Of a DNA stretch of 64,000 nucleotides, positions 25,495-35,320 are shown piece after piece; the stretch's first letter is position 1, and each line of letters begins with the position of its first letter. The stretch is from CAYRVX01 sp964427875 (GTDB lineage Bacteria > Planctomycetota > Phycisphaerae > SM23-33), in assembly GCA_964427875.1 (NCBI GenBank), contig CAYRVX010000028.1:1-64000 (forward strand), given 5' to 3'. The notes beneath the pieces were generated by a model. It was not told the DNA's origin. It did not search any database and was given only the letters and a program-made list of their open reading frames with translations. The translations under genes and the position numbers were made by a program.

Positions 25495-26790
25495 TCATCG
25501 TCTCCGGCCGGCCGGCGTGCCGGGGACCGCAATCTTGCCCTCCTTGGGTATGACGACGCTGTCGGTCTCGAAGTCCTCGGCCGTCGGCTTGAGCGTCTCG
25601 TTGTAGATGCCTGGCTTGGCCTTGGGGGCCTCCATCATGTCTCGCCAGGTGACCAACTGGCCCGTGTAGGTGCTGATGCGCCCCAGGACCGCGGCCGCGC
25701 TCGATTCGGCAACGGCCCTGGCCTGTTCCAGCGGCTTGCCCTTCAGGACGTAGTAGAGCACGTTGACCTGCTCCTGGAGGTGGCCGCTCTTGGCCACGGG
25801 CAGATCGTCGGGCCAGGGCGACTTTTTCGGCGCGGGCCCGTCGCTGCCGTTGGTGTGGCCCTTCTCGTAGACGAGGTCGTGCCCGACCCAGTTCCAGCAG
25901 CCGCTGACCTGGCGGCACATGCTGTGGATGTGGACGCCGTCGCCGTAGTCGTAATCGATGCTGAAGAAGTCGTACATGTCTCCGGCCGGCCGGCGTGCCC
26001 GTCCGCCGAAGCCGGCGGCGCTGACGGGCGGGTGGCCGGCAAACCAGTTGGCGATGTCGATGTTGTGCACGTGCTGCTCGACGAGGTGGTCGCCCGAAAG
26101 CGCCAGCCAGTTCTGCCACGAGCCGATGAGGTCCGCCGGCGCCTTGGGCTGGATGGGCCCGCGGTGAAAGAAATGGCCCGCGCAAAAGGCGATCCGACCG
26201 GCATACAGCTTGCCCAGGGCCTTCTCGACGGCGACGGACTGGTGCGTGTCCACGAACCTCTTCTGGTGCCGCATCTCCGTGCCGGAGACGATCACCAGGC
26301 CCTTCTTCTTGGCCAGCTCGCCGGCGGCGATGACCCTCCGGCAGCCGGGCGGGTCGACGGCCACGGGCTTCTCGATGAAGACGTGCCGACCCGCCTTGAC
26401 GCACGCCTCCAGGTGCAGCGGGCGGAACAGCGGGGCCGTCGCCTCCAGCACCAGCTCGACGCCCGTCTCAAGGAGCTTCTTGTAGGAGTCGATGCCTCCG
26501 AAGCAGCGGTCCTTCGGCACGCCGTACCTCTGCCCGGCCCGCTCGGCCCGGTCCTTGAAGTAATCGGCCATCGCCACGACCTTGACGTCCACGCCGAGGA
26601 CCTTGCCGGCCTCGACGTTGGACCTCAAGGCGCCCCCGCCGCGCCCGCCGCAGCCGATCAGGCCGACCTTGACGGTCCTGTTCTTCGCCCTGGCCGATAC
26701 GCCGAGGACGGGCAGCGCGCCGATCGCCGCGCCCGCAGCGACGGCACCCTTCACAAACTTCCGTCTGGAAACCTTCGCGTGATTGCTCAT
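25495..26790 (-). CDS. Tat-exported Gfo/Idh/MocA family oxidoreductase
   Basis: This 431-residue NAD(P)-dependent sugar oxidoreductase-like protein begins with a twin-arginine signal (SRRKFVKGAVAAGAAIGALP), so it is folded with its cofactor before export. A Rossmann motif (VKVGLIGCGGRGGGAL) follows, then the family phrase EKPVAVDP near residue 148. A C-terminal domain ends with MYDFFSIDYDYGDGVHIHS and related strands, as in planctomycete Gfo/Idh proteins. The substrate is unknown; neighbouring DUF4838 and propeller proteins suggest polysaccharide-derived sugars. Confidence 0.9.
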   Translation of the reverse strand: MSNHAKVSRRKFVKGAVAAGAAIGALPVLGVSARAKNRTVKVGLIGCGGRGGGALRSNVEAGKVLGVDVKVVAMADYFKDRAERAGQRYGVPKDRCFGGIDSYKKLLETGVELVLEATAPLFRPLHLEACVKAGRHVFIEKPVAVDPPGCRRVIAAGELAKKKGLVIVSGTEMRHQKRFVDTHQSVAVEKALGKLYAGRIAFCAGHFFHRGPIQPKAPADLIGSWQNWLALSGDHLVEQHVHNIDIANWFAGHPPVSAAGFGGRARRPAGDMYDFFSIDYDYGDGVHIHSMCRQVSGCWNWVGHDLVYEKGHTNGSDGPAPKKSPWPDDLPVAKSGHLQEQVNVLYYVLKGKPLEQARAVAESSAAAVLGRISTYTGQLVTWRDMMEAPKAKPGIYNETLKPTAEDFETDSVVIPKEGKIAVPGTPAGRRR

Positions 26791-26872
26791 CGGTCTTCTC
26801 CTTTCCGCGCAGGACCAATGCTGACGTCTACAGGCTACGCCGACGGGATCGCGCCGGGCAAGAGTGTTCGGT

Positions 26873-29134
26873 CTACTTCTCGGCGGGTTTCTCGATCAGC
26901 AGGACCGGGCGGATGATGCCGCCGAGGAACAGCTCCGTGATGCTGGAGTGATCGACGCGGACGGCGATGACGTTTCGGCCGGGCCTCGCCGCCGCGGTGA
27001 TGTCCGCCTCGAAGGGCCTTCGCTTTCTCTCGCTGCGGTGCACCTCGCTGCCGTTGACGTAGACCGTGGCGTCCCCGTCCACCTCGGTGAAGAACAGGAC
27101 CGGTTTGCCCGCAGGCTTGGGCATTTGCAGCGTGCGCCGGTACCACAGGATCGTCTTGCGGTCGGGCAGGTGCTGGGCGTGGAGCGTGTCGCTGAAGGTC
27201 CTCACCTTGCGCCATTTCGAGTCGTCGAAGTCGGGTTTCGCGTAGCCCCCGGCCAGGCCCGCGTCGGCCGGGTCGTAGGCCAGACGCCACTCATCCGGCA
27301 GGCGCTTAAGCAGCCGGTTCGGCGTCGAGGTCGCGGCGAGCCCGGCGGCGATCGGTCGGCCGAGGAAACGTTTGAGGTACGTCACCGTGTAACGGGTGCC
27401 GAGCCCCTTCTTGTCCTCGGCCTCGCACCGGGCGAGCAGGCGGCGGTAGACGGCGGCGGCCTTGGCGAAGTCGCCGGCGTTCATCGCATCGCGAAGCCGG
27501 CAATACTGGACCGCATTCTGGAAGCCCTCGGCCGTCATTGCGACGCGGGCGGCATACGAGGCGTCGCCCTTCGCCGCGTCGGACGCCTTCTTCAGCAGCC
27601 CGTCGAGCTTCGCCAGCATCGCCGGCGTGTACACCAGGTGCACCGAGAAGAAGCTGCCGGACTCGCACTTCAGGTCGGCGAAGGCCCGGTCGATGCTCAT
27701 CCAGTACTGCTTCATCAGCGGCCCGGCCGCGGGGCCGTAGAACTTCAGGAAGTAGTCGTCCATGATCGCGGCGGCGTCCGCGTCGGGGCTGTAGGCCAGG
27801 CGAATGCTCAGGTAGATGTGCGGGCCGTAGATCTCCCAGTTGGCCAGCGTCTCGTTGTTGATCCCCAGGCAGCCTTTGCGCTTCAGGTACGGGATGTCGT
27901 GCGACCAGATGGAGATCTTCGAGAAGGGCACGAGGCATTCGGCGAGGTTGTAGTTGTACGTGCGGTAGCCCATCCTTTCGAGCGCGGCCGACCAGCCGTC
28001 GATCAGCCCCGCCAACTGCGTCCGCGAGGAGGAGTTCGGGCTGCCGATGCGGTGATGGCGCGAGTAGCGGATCGGGGCGATCCACGCGCAGAGGTTCTCC
28101 GAGACCTTCCGCCTGCCCGTGGGGGCCTGGGTGTAGTCGGCGTAGGCGTAGAAGTTCAGGATCGAATCGCCGCACGACTCGGCGACGCGCCGCGCGACGG
28201 CGTCGTAGAAGTCCAGGTAGCGATTGGATAAGGACACGTGGCCGCTCGACGGCTCGATGACTTTGGGGTCGTCCTGCCTGCGGCAGGCGGCGCACTGGCA
28301 GTAGCCCCTGCCGTCGGGCGGCGAGATGGACGGGTTCGCGTTGCCCTTGCGGATTGCGGCGATGACGCCGTCGGCGAAGAGCTTGCGGAGACCGGCGTTG
28401 GACGTGCAGTACCACGAGCCTTTCCGGCGCCGGCCGTCGCGGAGCGCGAAGTACTCCGGGTGCTTCTCGAAGACGTCCGGCGAGACGTACTTGGCCCATG
28501 CGTGGCGCATTTCGAACCTCTGGCCGCCCTGGCCGTTCCAGATCTTCCACACCGACCGGCCGGTCCACCCCGAGCCCCCGATGCTCCGGAGCCGCAGGCC
28601 GGGGGCGCCGCTGATGGCAAGCTCGCCGACCCGCAGCGTCCTGGTGCGCGGGTAGACCTCCCCCAGCGGGTGGTCCATGAAGTACCGGCAGCCCAGCTTT
28701 TCCAAAAAGTGGCAGGCCGCCTTGACGGTGGCCGAGGGGCACTGGCCGCCCAGCAGCACGCGGCGGCCGTCGCAGACGATCCTCAGCCCCTCGTTCGTGT
28801 CGCCGGGGATGTCGTCGAGCTTCAGGCCGGCCTGCACGGCCGCGGCGCCGACGTAGATGGCCGGTGCGCCTTTCGGCGCGGCATGAACGATCGGCAGCTC
28901 GACGTCCGTGATCTTCCGGATCCACTGCACAAGGGTCTCTGCCGCGAGGTGATCATCCGCAGCGGGCCTTCGCCCACTTCTGCGCCCCTTTCGCGGAGCG
29001 TCATCGTCTCCGGCCCGCACGACGACGCTCGCGACGGCCTGGCCGTCCCGCACGAGGTCCATCGGCTCCGCCGCAGCCTGCACGGCGAGGACCGTCCCGG
29101 CCAGGAACGCCGCGAGCGATTTGACAGGGCGCAT
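26873..29134 (-). CDS. Secreted DUF4838 protein (full length)
   Basis: This 753-residue exported protein has a signal peptide (SLAAFLAGTVLAVQAAAEP). The N-terminal domain resembles the alpha-glucuronidase N-domain (AAETLVQWIRKITDVELP, then FLEKLGCRYF). The central DUF4838 region (about residues 200-470) contains CQCAACRRQD and a barrel-like segment with NFYAYADYTQAP. The C-terminal 150 residues look like a galactose-binding jelly roll (FDDSKWRKVRTF, FFTEVDGDATVYVNGSEVH). The family is probably glycoside-hydrolase related but its reaction is not established. This intact copy shows how much is missing from the two fragments at 8530-9660. Confidence 0.85.
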   Translation of the reverse strand: MRPVKSLAAFLAGTVLAVQAAAEPMDLVRDGQAVASVVVRAGDDDAPRKGRRSGRRPAADDHLAAETLVQWIRKITDVELPIVHAAPKGAPAIYVGAAAVQAGLKLDDIPGDTNEGLRIVCDGRRVLLGGQCPSATVKAACHFLEKLGCRYFMDHPLGEVYPRTRTLRVGELAISGAPGLRLRSIGGSGWTGRSVWKIWNGQGGQRFEMRHAWAKYVSPDVFEKHPEYFALRDGRRRKGSWYCTSNAGLRKLFADGVIAAIRKGNANPSISPPDGRGYCQCAACRRQDDPKVIEPSSGHVSLSNRYLDFYDAVARRVAESCGDSILNFYAYADYTQAPTGRRKVSENLCAWIAPIRYSRHHRIGSPNSSSRTQLAGLIDGWSAALERMGYRTYNYNLAECLVPFSKISIWSHDIPYLKRKGCLGINNETLANWEIYGPHIYLSIRLAYSPDADAAAIMDDYFLKFYGPAAGPLMKQYWMSIDRAFADLKCESGSFFSVHLVYTPAMLAKLDGLLKKASDAAKGDASYAARVAMTAEGFQNAVQYCRLRDAMNAGDFAKAAAVYRRLLARCEAEDKKGLGTRYTVTYLKRFLGRPIAAGLAATSTPNRLLKRLPDEWRLAYDPADAGLAGGYAKPDFDDSKWRKVRTFSDTLHAQHLPDRKTILWYRRTLQMPKPAGKPVLFFTEVDGDATVYVNGSEVHRSERKRRPFEADITAAARPGRNVIAVRVDHSSITELFLGGIIRPVLLIEKPAEK

Positions 29135-29175
29135 GATGTGACTCTCCCTTCCCTCACGATCCGCAAGAAAAGGAC

Positions 29176-31164
29176 TCAGGAACCGGCCGTGCCGCCGCTC
29201 AGGTCGTAGACGAAGTACGGGCGCATGCCGGCCTTGAAGAACTTGCCGTCCTTGGTCTCTCCCTTCCGGCCGGGAAGCGCGATGAGCGTCGGGTACCTCT
29301 TCTGGAGCTCGGCGTTGAGGCCGATGAGGTACAGCGCCAGGCCCGGGCCAAGCCGGGGATGGTACAGTTGCCCCGGGACGAGGTAGCAGGGGAACCGGCC
29401 GGTCCGGCGGTTCTGTTCGATCTCACCGAGGACGGCGGGAAGGTCGTTCTGGAGGATTCGGGCAACGTCGGTTCGCAGGTTTCGCTCGGCCTGTACCTGG
29501 ATCGCCCTGGCGGTCTGCGGGTCGGTCCGCCCCGCGCGGTAGTCTTCCGCGGCCTGCTGCATCTGCCGCAGGAACATCAGGTAGGACCGCGACAGCTTCT
29601 GGTAGGTCGCTTTTCGCCTCTCCTCGCTCGGGGCCTCGATGATCTGCCGGTCGATGTACCAGGCCGGCTCGGCGCGGATGACGGCGCCCTTGGCCTCGCT
29701 CTGCGTGACGATCAGGTGGTCCAGTGCCGCGTCGAACGTCAGCAGCGACTTGTCCGGAGGGATGAGTCCGTTCAGGTCTTCCCACAGTTTGATCCGGTCG
29801 GCATGCTGCCAGCGGATGGCGAAGTAGTAGTTCGTTCCCAGGTAGCACGGGATCGCCAGCACGACGACCACGACGACGACGGCGCCGGTCGCAACGTATC
29901 GGCCAAAGCGGGCAAGCAGATCCCACAGCGCCACGATGGCCATCGCGGCGGAGATGGCGATAAACGGCCCGAGGGGCCGCTCCCAGTACTGGTGCGGCCA
30001 GAGCGCGCCACGAAGGATGATCAACTGGAACACGCCCGGCATGAGGAACAACATCAGTTGGGGCGAGCCGCCGAACAGCCCGGCCGGCTCGGCGGCTTCG
30101 CGCGGCGGCTTCCGGCGGGCGTCCTTGGCCTTGGCGGCGGGTTTGCTCTTCCCGTCACGGCCGCCGTCCTGAGCGCCCGGCCGGTTCCCCGCGCGGAAAC
30201 TCACAAAGCGAATCACGCGCCGGGCCACGTGCTGGGCGATGCCGATGATCGCAACGAGCAGCACCCACCAGGTGAAGTTCGTGAGGGCGAACTCCCAGAA
30301 CCGCTTGAACCAGGCGATCCAGTCGAAATCCTTCATGCGCGCGGTCATCTCACCCCGGGCGGCCCGCCACGTGTACAGGTCGACGATCCGCTGGAAGTCC
30401 CAGTCGAAGCCGACCAGCATGATGAGGAGCATGACCAGCCCCCCGGCGAGCGGCACGCCGATCAGCACGGCCAGGAGTGACCACCGCGGCCACTGCCTGC
30501 GTCGAATGCAGCGGAACACGTAGTGCACGCCGATGGCCAGCGCCCAGAAGTAGCAGTTCCAGGCCAGTTGCGTCATGATGAAAAGCACGACGCCCAGGCC
30601 GACGAGATGACGCCTCTTTGGCTCCGGGCCGTCCTTGATCTCGCCGATCAGCACCAGGTAGAACCAGAAGGCCAGGAATCCCGTCAGGGAGACGCCCCCG
30701 CCGGCCCCGAAGTAGCCCGTGATGGGGAACACGATCCACAGCAGGCACGCCAGGATGGCGGTCCTGCCCCCGAAGAGGCTCCGCAGGATTCTCAGGAGAA
30801 GCAGCAGGGCGAGCAGGCCAAGAAAGAGGGACAGGGCCCGCAGCGACCACACTTCGGCGCCGAAGACCGCCATCACCAGCGCCAGAATGAGGCTGCCGAG
30901 CTGCGGGTGGTTGACGTATCGCTGGGGGTTCTCCGGCGGCGGGTCGCCCACGGCCTGGGTCTTGAGGCCCCGGGTGTACCCCAGGCCGTACCGCACGTGG
31001 CACCGTGCGAACCACGGCCCGTCGGCCTGGCCCCAACTGTGCAGGCCGTCAAACGGGCGCGCAATGTCGCGAGACATGACCACGGTGAGCAGGACCGCCA
31101 AGGCGCCTCCCATGATCCAGAAATTCCGGTTCGGCCTGTCCGTTTTCGGGATGTCCTTGCTCAT
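29176..31164 (-). CDS. GT39/PMT-like integral membrane glycosyltransferase
   Basis: This 662-residue membrane protein has about ten hydrophobic segments. Its first luminal loop (RPFDGLHSWGQADGPWFARC) has the acidic residue expected of GT-C enzymes that use lipid-linked sugars. HPQLGSLILALVMAVFGAEVWSLR follows, as in the GT39 and ArnT-like families. The C-terminal 220 residues are soluble. Such enzymes transfer sugars from polyprenyl phosphate donors outside the membrane; the dolichol-phosphate-mannose-synthase-like GT2 at 32060 could make such a donor. The donor and acceptor are inferred, not seen. The methyltransferase gene ends 24 bases upstream. Confidence 0.75.
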   Translation of the reverse strand: MSKDIPKTDRPNRNFWIMGGALAVLLTVVMSRDIARPFDGLHSWGQADGPWFARCHVRYGLGYTRGLKTQAVGDPPPENPQRYVNHPQLGSLILALVMAVFGAEVWSLRALSLFLGLLALLLLLRILRSLFGGRTAILACLLWIVFPITGYFGAGGGVSLTGFLAFWFYLVLIGEIKDGPEPKRRHLVGLGVVLFIMTQLAWNCYFWALAIGVHYVFRCIRRRQWPRWSLLAVLIGVPLAGGLVMLLIMLVGFDWDFQRIVDLYTWRAARGEMTARMKDFDWIAWFKRFWEFALTNFTWWVLLVAIIGIAQHVARRVIRFVSFRAGNRPGAQDGGRDGKSKPAAKAKDARRKPPREAAEPAGLFGGSPQLMLFLMPGVFQLIILRGALWPHQYWERPLGPFIAISAAMAIVALWDLLARFGRYVATGAVVVVVVVLAIPCYLGTNYYFAIRWQHADRIKLWEDLNGLIPPDKSLLTFDAALDHLIVTQSEAKGAVIRAEPAWYIDRQIIEAPSEERRKATYQKLSRSYLMFLRQMQQAAEDYRAGRTDPQTARAIQVQAERNLRTDVARILQNDLPAVLGEIEQNRRTGRFPCYLVPGQLYHPRLGPGLALYLIGLNAELQKRYPTLIALPGRKGETKDGKFFKAGMRPYFVYDLSGGTAGS

Positions 31165-31188
31165 GGCGGTACCCGACGGGCGGTGCGG

Positions 31189-31827
31189 TCACTTCCCTCG
31201 TTTTCGCCCGGCGACCACGGCGTCGAGGGCGATCGGCCAGATCGGAAGCGGGGTCGGCCTGGAATAGAACACGTCAAACCCCCGCTCGGTAAGGAACCGC
31301 CTTGACGAACGGGGCGTCCACTGGCGAACGTGGCCGTAGTCGTAGTTGGCCTCCTTGAACATCAGCATCATCCGCCATACGAACTTCCAGGTCCGGTCGT
31401 TCGGGAAGACGATAATCAACTTCCCGCCGGGCCGGAGAATCCTGTGGATCTCGGCGACGGCGGCGTGCGGCTCGTGGAGGTGCTCGATCACTTCCTGGAG
31501 CATGGCCGCATCAACACTGCCGTCGGGAATGTCCAGGTCATAGAGGTCGCCCCGGATCGCCCGCAGGCCGTGTTGCGAGCAGATCTCGATGTTCTCCGCG
31601 AGGTAGTCCACGCCGAACACGTCGGCGCCGGGGAACATTCCGGCCGCCATCTCCAGCGCGATCCCCTCGCCGCAGCCGAGGTCCACGATCGTGTGGTCAT
31701 TCCCGTCGAGCAGCGAAGCGGCGACCTTGTTGCGGTAGTCCCAGTACGTGCGTCCCAGAAGGCTCTTGGCGTACTGCTCCCGCTGGTACAGCGGCCGGTC
31801 CGATTTCTCTTCCACGTTTACGGGCAT
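31189..31827 (-). CDS. Class I SAM-dependent methyltransferase
   Basis: This 212-residue cytoplasmic enzyme has the SAM-binding motif I VDLGCGEGIALEMA, an acidic residue after strand two (GVDYLAENIEIC), motif DAAMLQEVIEHL and post-motif RILRPGGKLIIVFPN (Methyltransf_11 type). The substrate is not evident. It leads the minus-strand run that includes the GT39-like enzyme, so a sugar or lipid-linked glycan substrate is possible. It is divergent from the GT2 gene at 32060. Confidence 0.88.
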   Translation of the reverse strand: MPVNVEEKSDRPLYQREQYAKSLLGRTYWDYRNKVAASLLDGNDHTIVDLGCGEGIALEMAAGMFPGADVFGVDYLAENIEICSQHGLRAIRGDLYDLDIPDGSVDAAMLQEVIEHLHEPHAAVAEIHRILRPGGKLIIVFPNDRTWKFVWRMMLMFKEANYDYGHVRQWTPRSSRRFLTERGFDVFYSRPTPLPIWPIALDAVVAGRKRGK

Positions 31828-32059
31828 TGTCGTGAGCGGTCCGACTGATCCACTATCGCCCTTCCGTCAGCGATCCATTAGACAATCCTCCCTGATACAA
31901 AACGGGGATTCAAGCGGTCTCTGAAACCGGCGCGTCGGCGAGGCGAATCCGATCCGACGAGATCGCGGACCGGCCGTGCAATTCCTGCGAGAGGTCTCCC
32001 GGCGGTTCGGCCGATAACACCACTTGACAACGCACCGGCCCAAGAGCACCGTACACTTC

Positions 32060-32830
32060 ATGGCGGAAGGCACGAGAGAGCCCGGCGATCCGCGGCTGCT
32101 GATCATCGTTCCCGCGTATAACGAGGCGGACAGCATTCCCCGCGTCCTGGATGATCTGCGCAAGCACGTGCCGGAAGCGGACATCGTGGTGGTTGACGAC
32201 GGCTCGACGGACAACACGGCCGCCGTGGCGGAATCCCTCGCCGCGGCCGTGCTGCCCCTGCCGTGCAACCTCGGCGTCGGCGGCGCCATGCGAACGGGGT
32301 ACCTCTACGCACTGGAGAACGGTTACGACCTGGCCGTCCAGTTCGACGGCGACGGGCAACACCGGGCGGACCAGATCCGGCCCCTCCTGGCGAGTGTGGT
32401 GGCTGACGGCGTCGATCTGGCGATCGGCTCGCGGCGCCTGGGCGCCGGAAGCTACCGATTCTCCTTCGCCCGGTGGTTCGGTTCTCGCCTGGTCGCGGCC
32501 GTCGCGTTTCTCGTCACGCGTCTCCGGCTGACCGACCCGACCAGCGGCTTTCGGGCATCCTCGAAACGGATGATCGCCTTTTTCGCGAAGCACTACCCGC
32601 AGACGTATCTGGGCGACACGGTCGAGTCCACGGTCCTGGCGGCGCGGCACGGCATGAAGGTGCGGGAAACCGGGGCTAAAATGCGCGAGTCCGGACGCAG
32701 CAGCATCGGGAACATCATGGGCATTTTCCACACCATCTGCATTTGCCTGGCCATCCTGGTCGATTGCATCGAACGAAGGTTTCCCGATCACGCCGAGTCC
32801 GCCACGCCGGATAAGGAGAGCTCATCATGA
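32060..32830 (+). CDS. GT2 family glycosyltransferase (polyprenyl-phosphate sugar synthase-like)
   Basis: This GT-A enzyme of family 2 resembles dolichol-phosphate mannose synthase. It opens with LLIIVPAYNEADSIPRVLDD, then has VVVDDGSTDNTAAVAE, the metal-binding QFDGDGQH and a DPTSGFRA segment. A hydrophobic stretch near the C-terminus (IMGIFHTICICLAILV) may associate with the membrane. The ATG at 32060 is preferred to an upstream in-frame TTG. The stop overlaps the start of the DUF2304 gene by four bases, a frequent pairing of these families. It may supply the lipid-linked sugar for the GT39-like enzyme. Confidence 0.88.
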   Translation: MAEGTREPGDPRLLIIVPAYNEADSIPRVLDDLRKHVPEADIVVVDDGSTDNTAAVAESLAAAVLPLPCNLGVGGAMRTGYLYALENGYDLAVQFDGDGQHRADQIRPLLASVVADGVDLAIGSRRLGAGSYRFSFARWFGSRLVAAVAFLVTRLRLTDPTSGFRASSKRMIAFFAKHYPQTYLGDTVESTVLAARHGMKVRETGAKMRESGRSSIGNIMGIFHTICICLAILVDCIERRFPDHAESATPDKESSS

Positions 32831-33267
32831 TCGCCGAGCTGGATATGCCCCTGACCCGCCGGCTGGTCCCGATGGCCCTGGCCATCATCGTCGTCGCGGC
32901 CACCATCGAGATGATCCGTCGCCGAAAGCTCCGGGAGGAGTACGCAATCCTCTGGCTGTTCGCCTCCGCGGTCCTGGTGGTGTTTGCGATCTTCCCCGGC
33001 CTGGTCGTGCTGCTCAGTCACGTCCTGCGGGTCAATTACCTGACGATCATCGTGATGGCGTGCTTCTTTTTCCTGGCGATGATCGTGATGCACTTCGCCG
33101 TTGTGATCTCACACCAGGGCGAACAGATCCGCAAACTGGCCGAGCACATCGCCCTCATGGAGAACGAGCTTCGACGGGGACGCTCCTCGGCGCCCAAGGG
33201 CGCGGAGAACGCGTCGGAAGCCCCGTCCGAGACCGCCGGTGGGCCCGAGCCCTCCGCCGCCGGGTGA
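32827..33267 (+). CDS. DUF2304 membrane protein
   Basis: This 146-residue protein has three hydrophobic segments (VPMALAIIVVAATIEMI, AILWLFASAVLVVFAIFPGLVVLL, LTIIVMACFFFLAMIVMHFAVVIS). A coiled-coil-like tail rich in EQIRKLAEHIALMENELRR follows, ending in low-complexity sequence. The layout and the position directly behind a GT2 enzyme match DUF2304. The function is unknown; it probably anchors or modulates the coupled glycosyltransferase. Confidence 0.82.
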   Translation: MIAELDMPLTRRLVPMALAIIVVAATIEMIRRRKLREEYAILWLFASAVLVVFAIFPGLVVLLSHVLRVNYLTIIVMACFFFLAMIVMHFAVVISHQGEQIRKLAEHIALMENELRRGRSSAPKGAENASEAPSETAGGPEPSAAG

Positions 33268-33331
33268 CGCGGGCAGCCCTGAAAGCCCACTGCCGCAACG
33301 CGCGTGCGCTGCTTCCCGAAGGCCGGGGCGA

Positions 33332-34183
33332 CTACAGCTCGACCTTGGCCTTCCGGCCGAAGGTCTTGCGGATGTAGTACCACCGTATCAGGCAGGAGGG
33401 GACCAGCAGCAGCACGCACTCGGCGAGGAAACACACGACGTCCACGAACCTCGGACGAATCCCCAGTCGCAGCAGCCCCAGCGCCTTGGCCTGGACCGTG
33501 CCCCAGAGCATTCGCTTCAGGTGCCGCATTCGCGCCGCGCCGGCGCTGATGCGATAGTTCAGGACCACGTCGTCGATCGCATCGAGCCGGCCGAATCGGC
33601 TCAGCTCCAGCCAGAAGAAGTAGTCGTCCGCCGGACGGAAACGCCCGTGGTAGCGGATGGCATGCTCTTGCACCACCTTCCGACGGAACACCACCGTCGG
33701 GTGCAGCAGGGGGCTGTGCCGGAGAAGTGACCCGCCGACGGCGCAGCGGCGCGTCACGTTCAGGTCCCGCCCGCCCGCGTCGATGTACGTCAGCGAGCCC
33801 CCCAGCGCGACGATGTCCGGCTGGGCGTCCATCACGGCCAGTTGCTTCTCCAGCCGGTCTTCGACCGCGATATCGTCGGCGTCCATGCGGACGACGTACT
33901 CGCCCCGGCAGACCTCCAGCCCGCGGTTCAGGGACGCGAAGATCCCCATGTTTCGCTCGTTCGTGAGGACCCGGATTCGCTCGTCGCGGCGGGCGTATTC
34001 GGAGAGGGTCCGGGCCGTGTCGTCCGTCGAGCCGTCGTTGACGATGACGAACTCGAAGCCGCCGAACGTCTGGGCAAGGATGCTGTCGACGGCCTGTCTG
34101 ATGAACCGCCCGTCGTTGTACGTCGGCATCAACACGGAGGCCTTTGGCGGGGCATCCGGATCGCCTGTTCCCATAGGTACCAT
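33332..34183 (-). CDS. GT2 family glycosyltransferase
   Basis: This cytoplasmic GT-A enzyme begins ASVLMPTYNDGRFIRQAVDS, then FVIVNDGSTDDTA, the DxD-type VVRMDADDIA and the acceptor-side motif RPADDYFFWLELSRFG. The C-terminus includes a hydrophobic segment (FLAECVLLLVPSCLIRWYY) that may tether it to the membrane. It faces the DUF2304 gene convergently and follows galE on the same strand after 66 bases, so it belongs to the galE/kinase transcription unit. Donor and acceptor are unknown. Confidence 0.88.
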   Translation of the reverse strand: MVPMGTGDPDAPPKASVLMPTYNDGRFIRQAVDSILAQTFGGFEFVIVNDGSTDDTARTLSEYARRDERIRVLTNERNMGIFASLNRGLEVCRGEYVVRMDADDIAVEDRLEKQLAVMDAQPDIVALGGSLTYIDAGGRDLNVTRRCAVGGSLLRHSPLLHPTVVFRRKVVQEHAIRYHGRFRPADDYFFWLELSRFGRLDAIDDVVLNYRISAGAARMRHLKRMLWGTVQAKALGLLRLGIRPRFVDVVCFLAECVLLLVPSCLIRWYYIRKTFGRKAKVEL

Positions 34184-34249
34184 CGCTGCGGAATCTCAGG
34201 ATTCGTGAGATTCGCGTGGTTCGTGGACTGCCGGTCGGCTCGAGTCTCG

Positions 34250-35320
34250 TTAGAGATGATCGGAGAATCCCGCGAGATTCCTTGAGTGCCACTTCCACGC
34301 GGTCTCGATGATGCTGTCGATGTCGGTGTACCGGGGCCGCCAGCCGAGGACCCGGGCGGCCAGGCCGGCGTCGCCTACCAGTTCGGCCGGATCGCCGGGC
34401 CGGCGGGGGGCGATCTCGAAGGGGATCTCCACGCCCGTCACGCGCTGAGAGGCGGCGATGACCTCGCGGACCGAGAAGCCCGCTCCGTTGGCCAGGTTGA
34501 CGGCGACCGGGTCGCCGCCGGCCAGCAGGTAATCCAAGGCCTGAAGATGCGCGCTGCCCAGGTCGAGCACGTGGACGTAGTCGCGCACACAGGTGCCGTC
34601 GCGGGTCTCGTAGTCGTCGCCGAAGATCTCCAGCGGCTCGTCGCGCCCGCCCTCGCGGGCCTCCGGGCGAGCGACCCGGAGAGCCTGACGCAGCACCAAT
34701 GGGATCAAATGCGTCTCCGGGTCGTGGTCTTCGCCGATGGACCCGTCGGGCATCGCCCCGGCCGCATTGAAGTACCTCAGCGACACCCATCTGAATCCGT
34801 AGGCGAGCTCGAAGTCACCGAGGATCTGCTCGAACATCGCCTTGGTCCGGCCATACGGGCTGATGGGGCGGATGCGGCACGACTCGTCGACGGGAACACG
34901 CTCGGGATGTCCATACACCGTGCAGGACGAAGAGAACACGATGTTTCGCACGTCGGCGTCCAGCATGGCCTCCAGCAGCAACAGGCCGTTGGCCAGGTTG
35001 TTTCGGTAGTACTTCCGGGGGTCCTCGACGGACTCCCCCACGTAGGCGTTGGCGCAGAAGTGCATGACCGCCGTCACGTCGTGCGAGGCGAAAACGCTTG
35101 CCAGAACGGCCTTGTCCCCTACGGAACCGGCGATCAACTCCACGTCTTCCGGCAGCGAAGCGCGGTGGCCGGTGGACAGGTCGTCCATAACGACGGGCCT
35201 GCGCCCGGCCTCGATGAGCATCCGGACCACGTGGCTGCCGATATACCCGGCCCCGCCGCAGACGAGCACGGCCCCATTTCCCTGGCCGGCGGACCCGGTT
35301 CCCGATTGGCCGTCAGTCAT
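34250..35320 (-). CDS. galE: UDP-glucose 4-epimerase-like short-chain dehydrogenase
   Basis: This cytoplasmic NAD-dependent extended SDR carries the nucleotide motif VCGGAGYIGSHVVR, the SSSCTVYGHPERVPVDE active-site serine region and the catalytic tyrosine/lysine pair in SPYGRTKAMFE. Its length (356 residues) and the C-terminal ASRVLGWRPRYTDIDSII-like segment fit GalE, although related epimerases on N-acetylated or uronic sugars cannot be excluded. The ATG at 35320 is chosen because it overlaps the upstream kinase stop by eight bases; a frame upstream of it adds arginine-rich sequence. It supplies a nucleotide sugar to the glycan locus. Confidence 0.88.
   Translation of the reverse strand: MTDGQSGTGSAGQGNGAVLVCGGAGYIGSHVVRMLIEAGRRPVVMDDLSTGHRASLPEDVELIAGSVGDKAVLASVFASHDVTAVMHFCANAYVGESVEDPRKYYRNNLANGLLLLEAMLDADVRNIVFSSSCTVYGHPERVPVDESCRIRPISPYGRTKAMFEQILGDFELAYGFRWVSLRYFNAAGAMPDGSIGEDHDPETHLIPLVLRQALRVARPEAREGGRDEPLEIFGDDYETRDGTCVRDYVHVLDLGSAHLQALDYLLAGGDPVAVNLANGAGFSVREVIAASQRVTGVEIPFEIAPRRPGDPAELVGDAGLAARVLGWRPRYTDIDSIIETAWKWHSRNLAGFSDHL

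Noticed and set aside
22681..26916. 1411-codon plus-strand open frame
   Set aside because: It is antisense to the CRTAC1, propeller and Gfo/Idh genes, which have clear domains; its own sequence has no conserved phrase.
34184..34249. Short repeated gattcgtgagattcg stretch after the GT2 gene
   Set aside because: Too short and imperfect to call a repeat or terminator.
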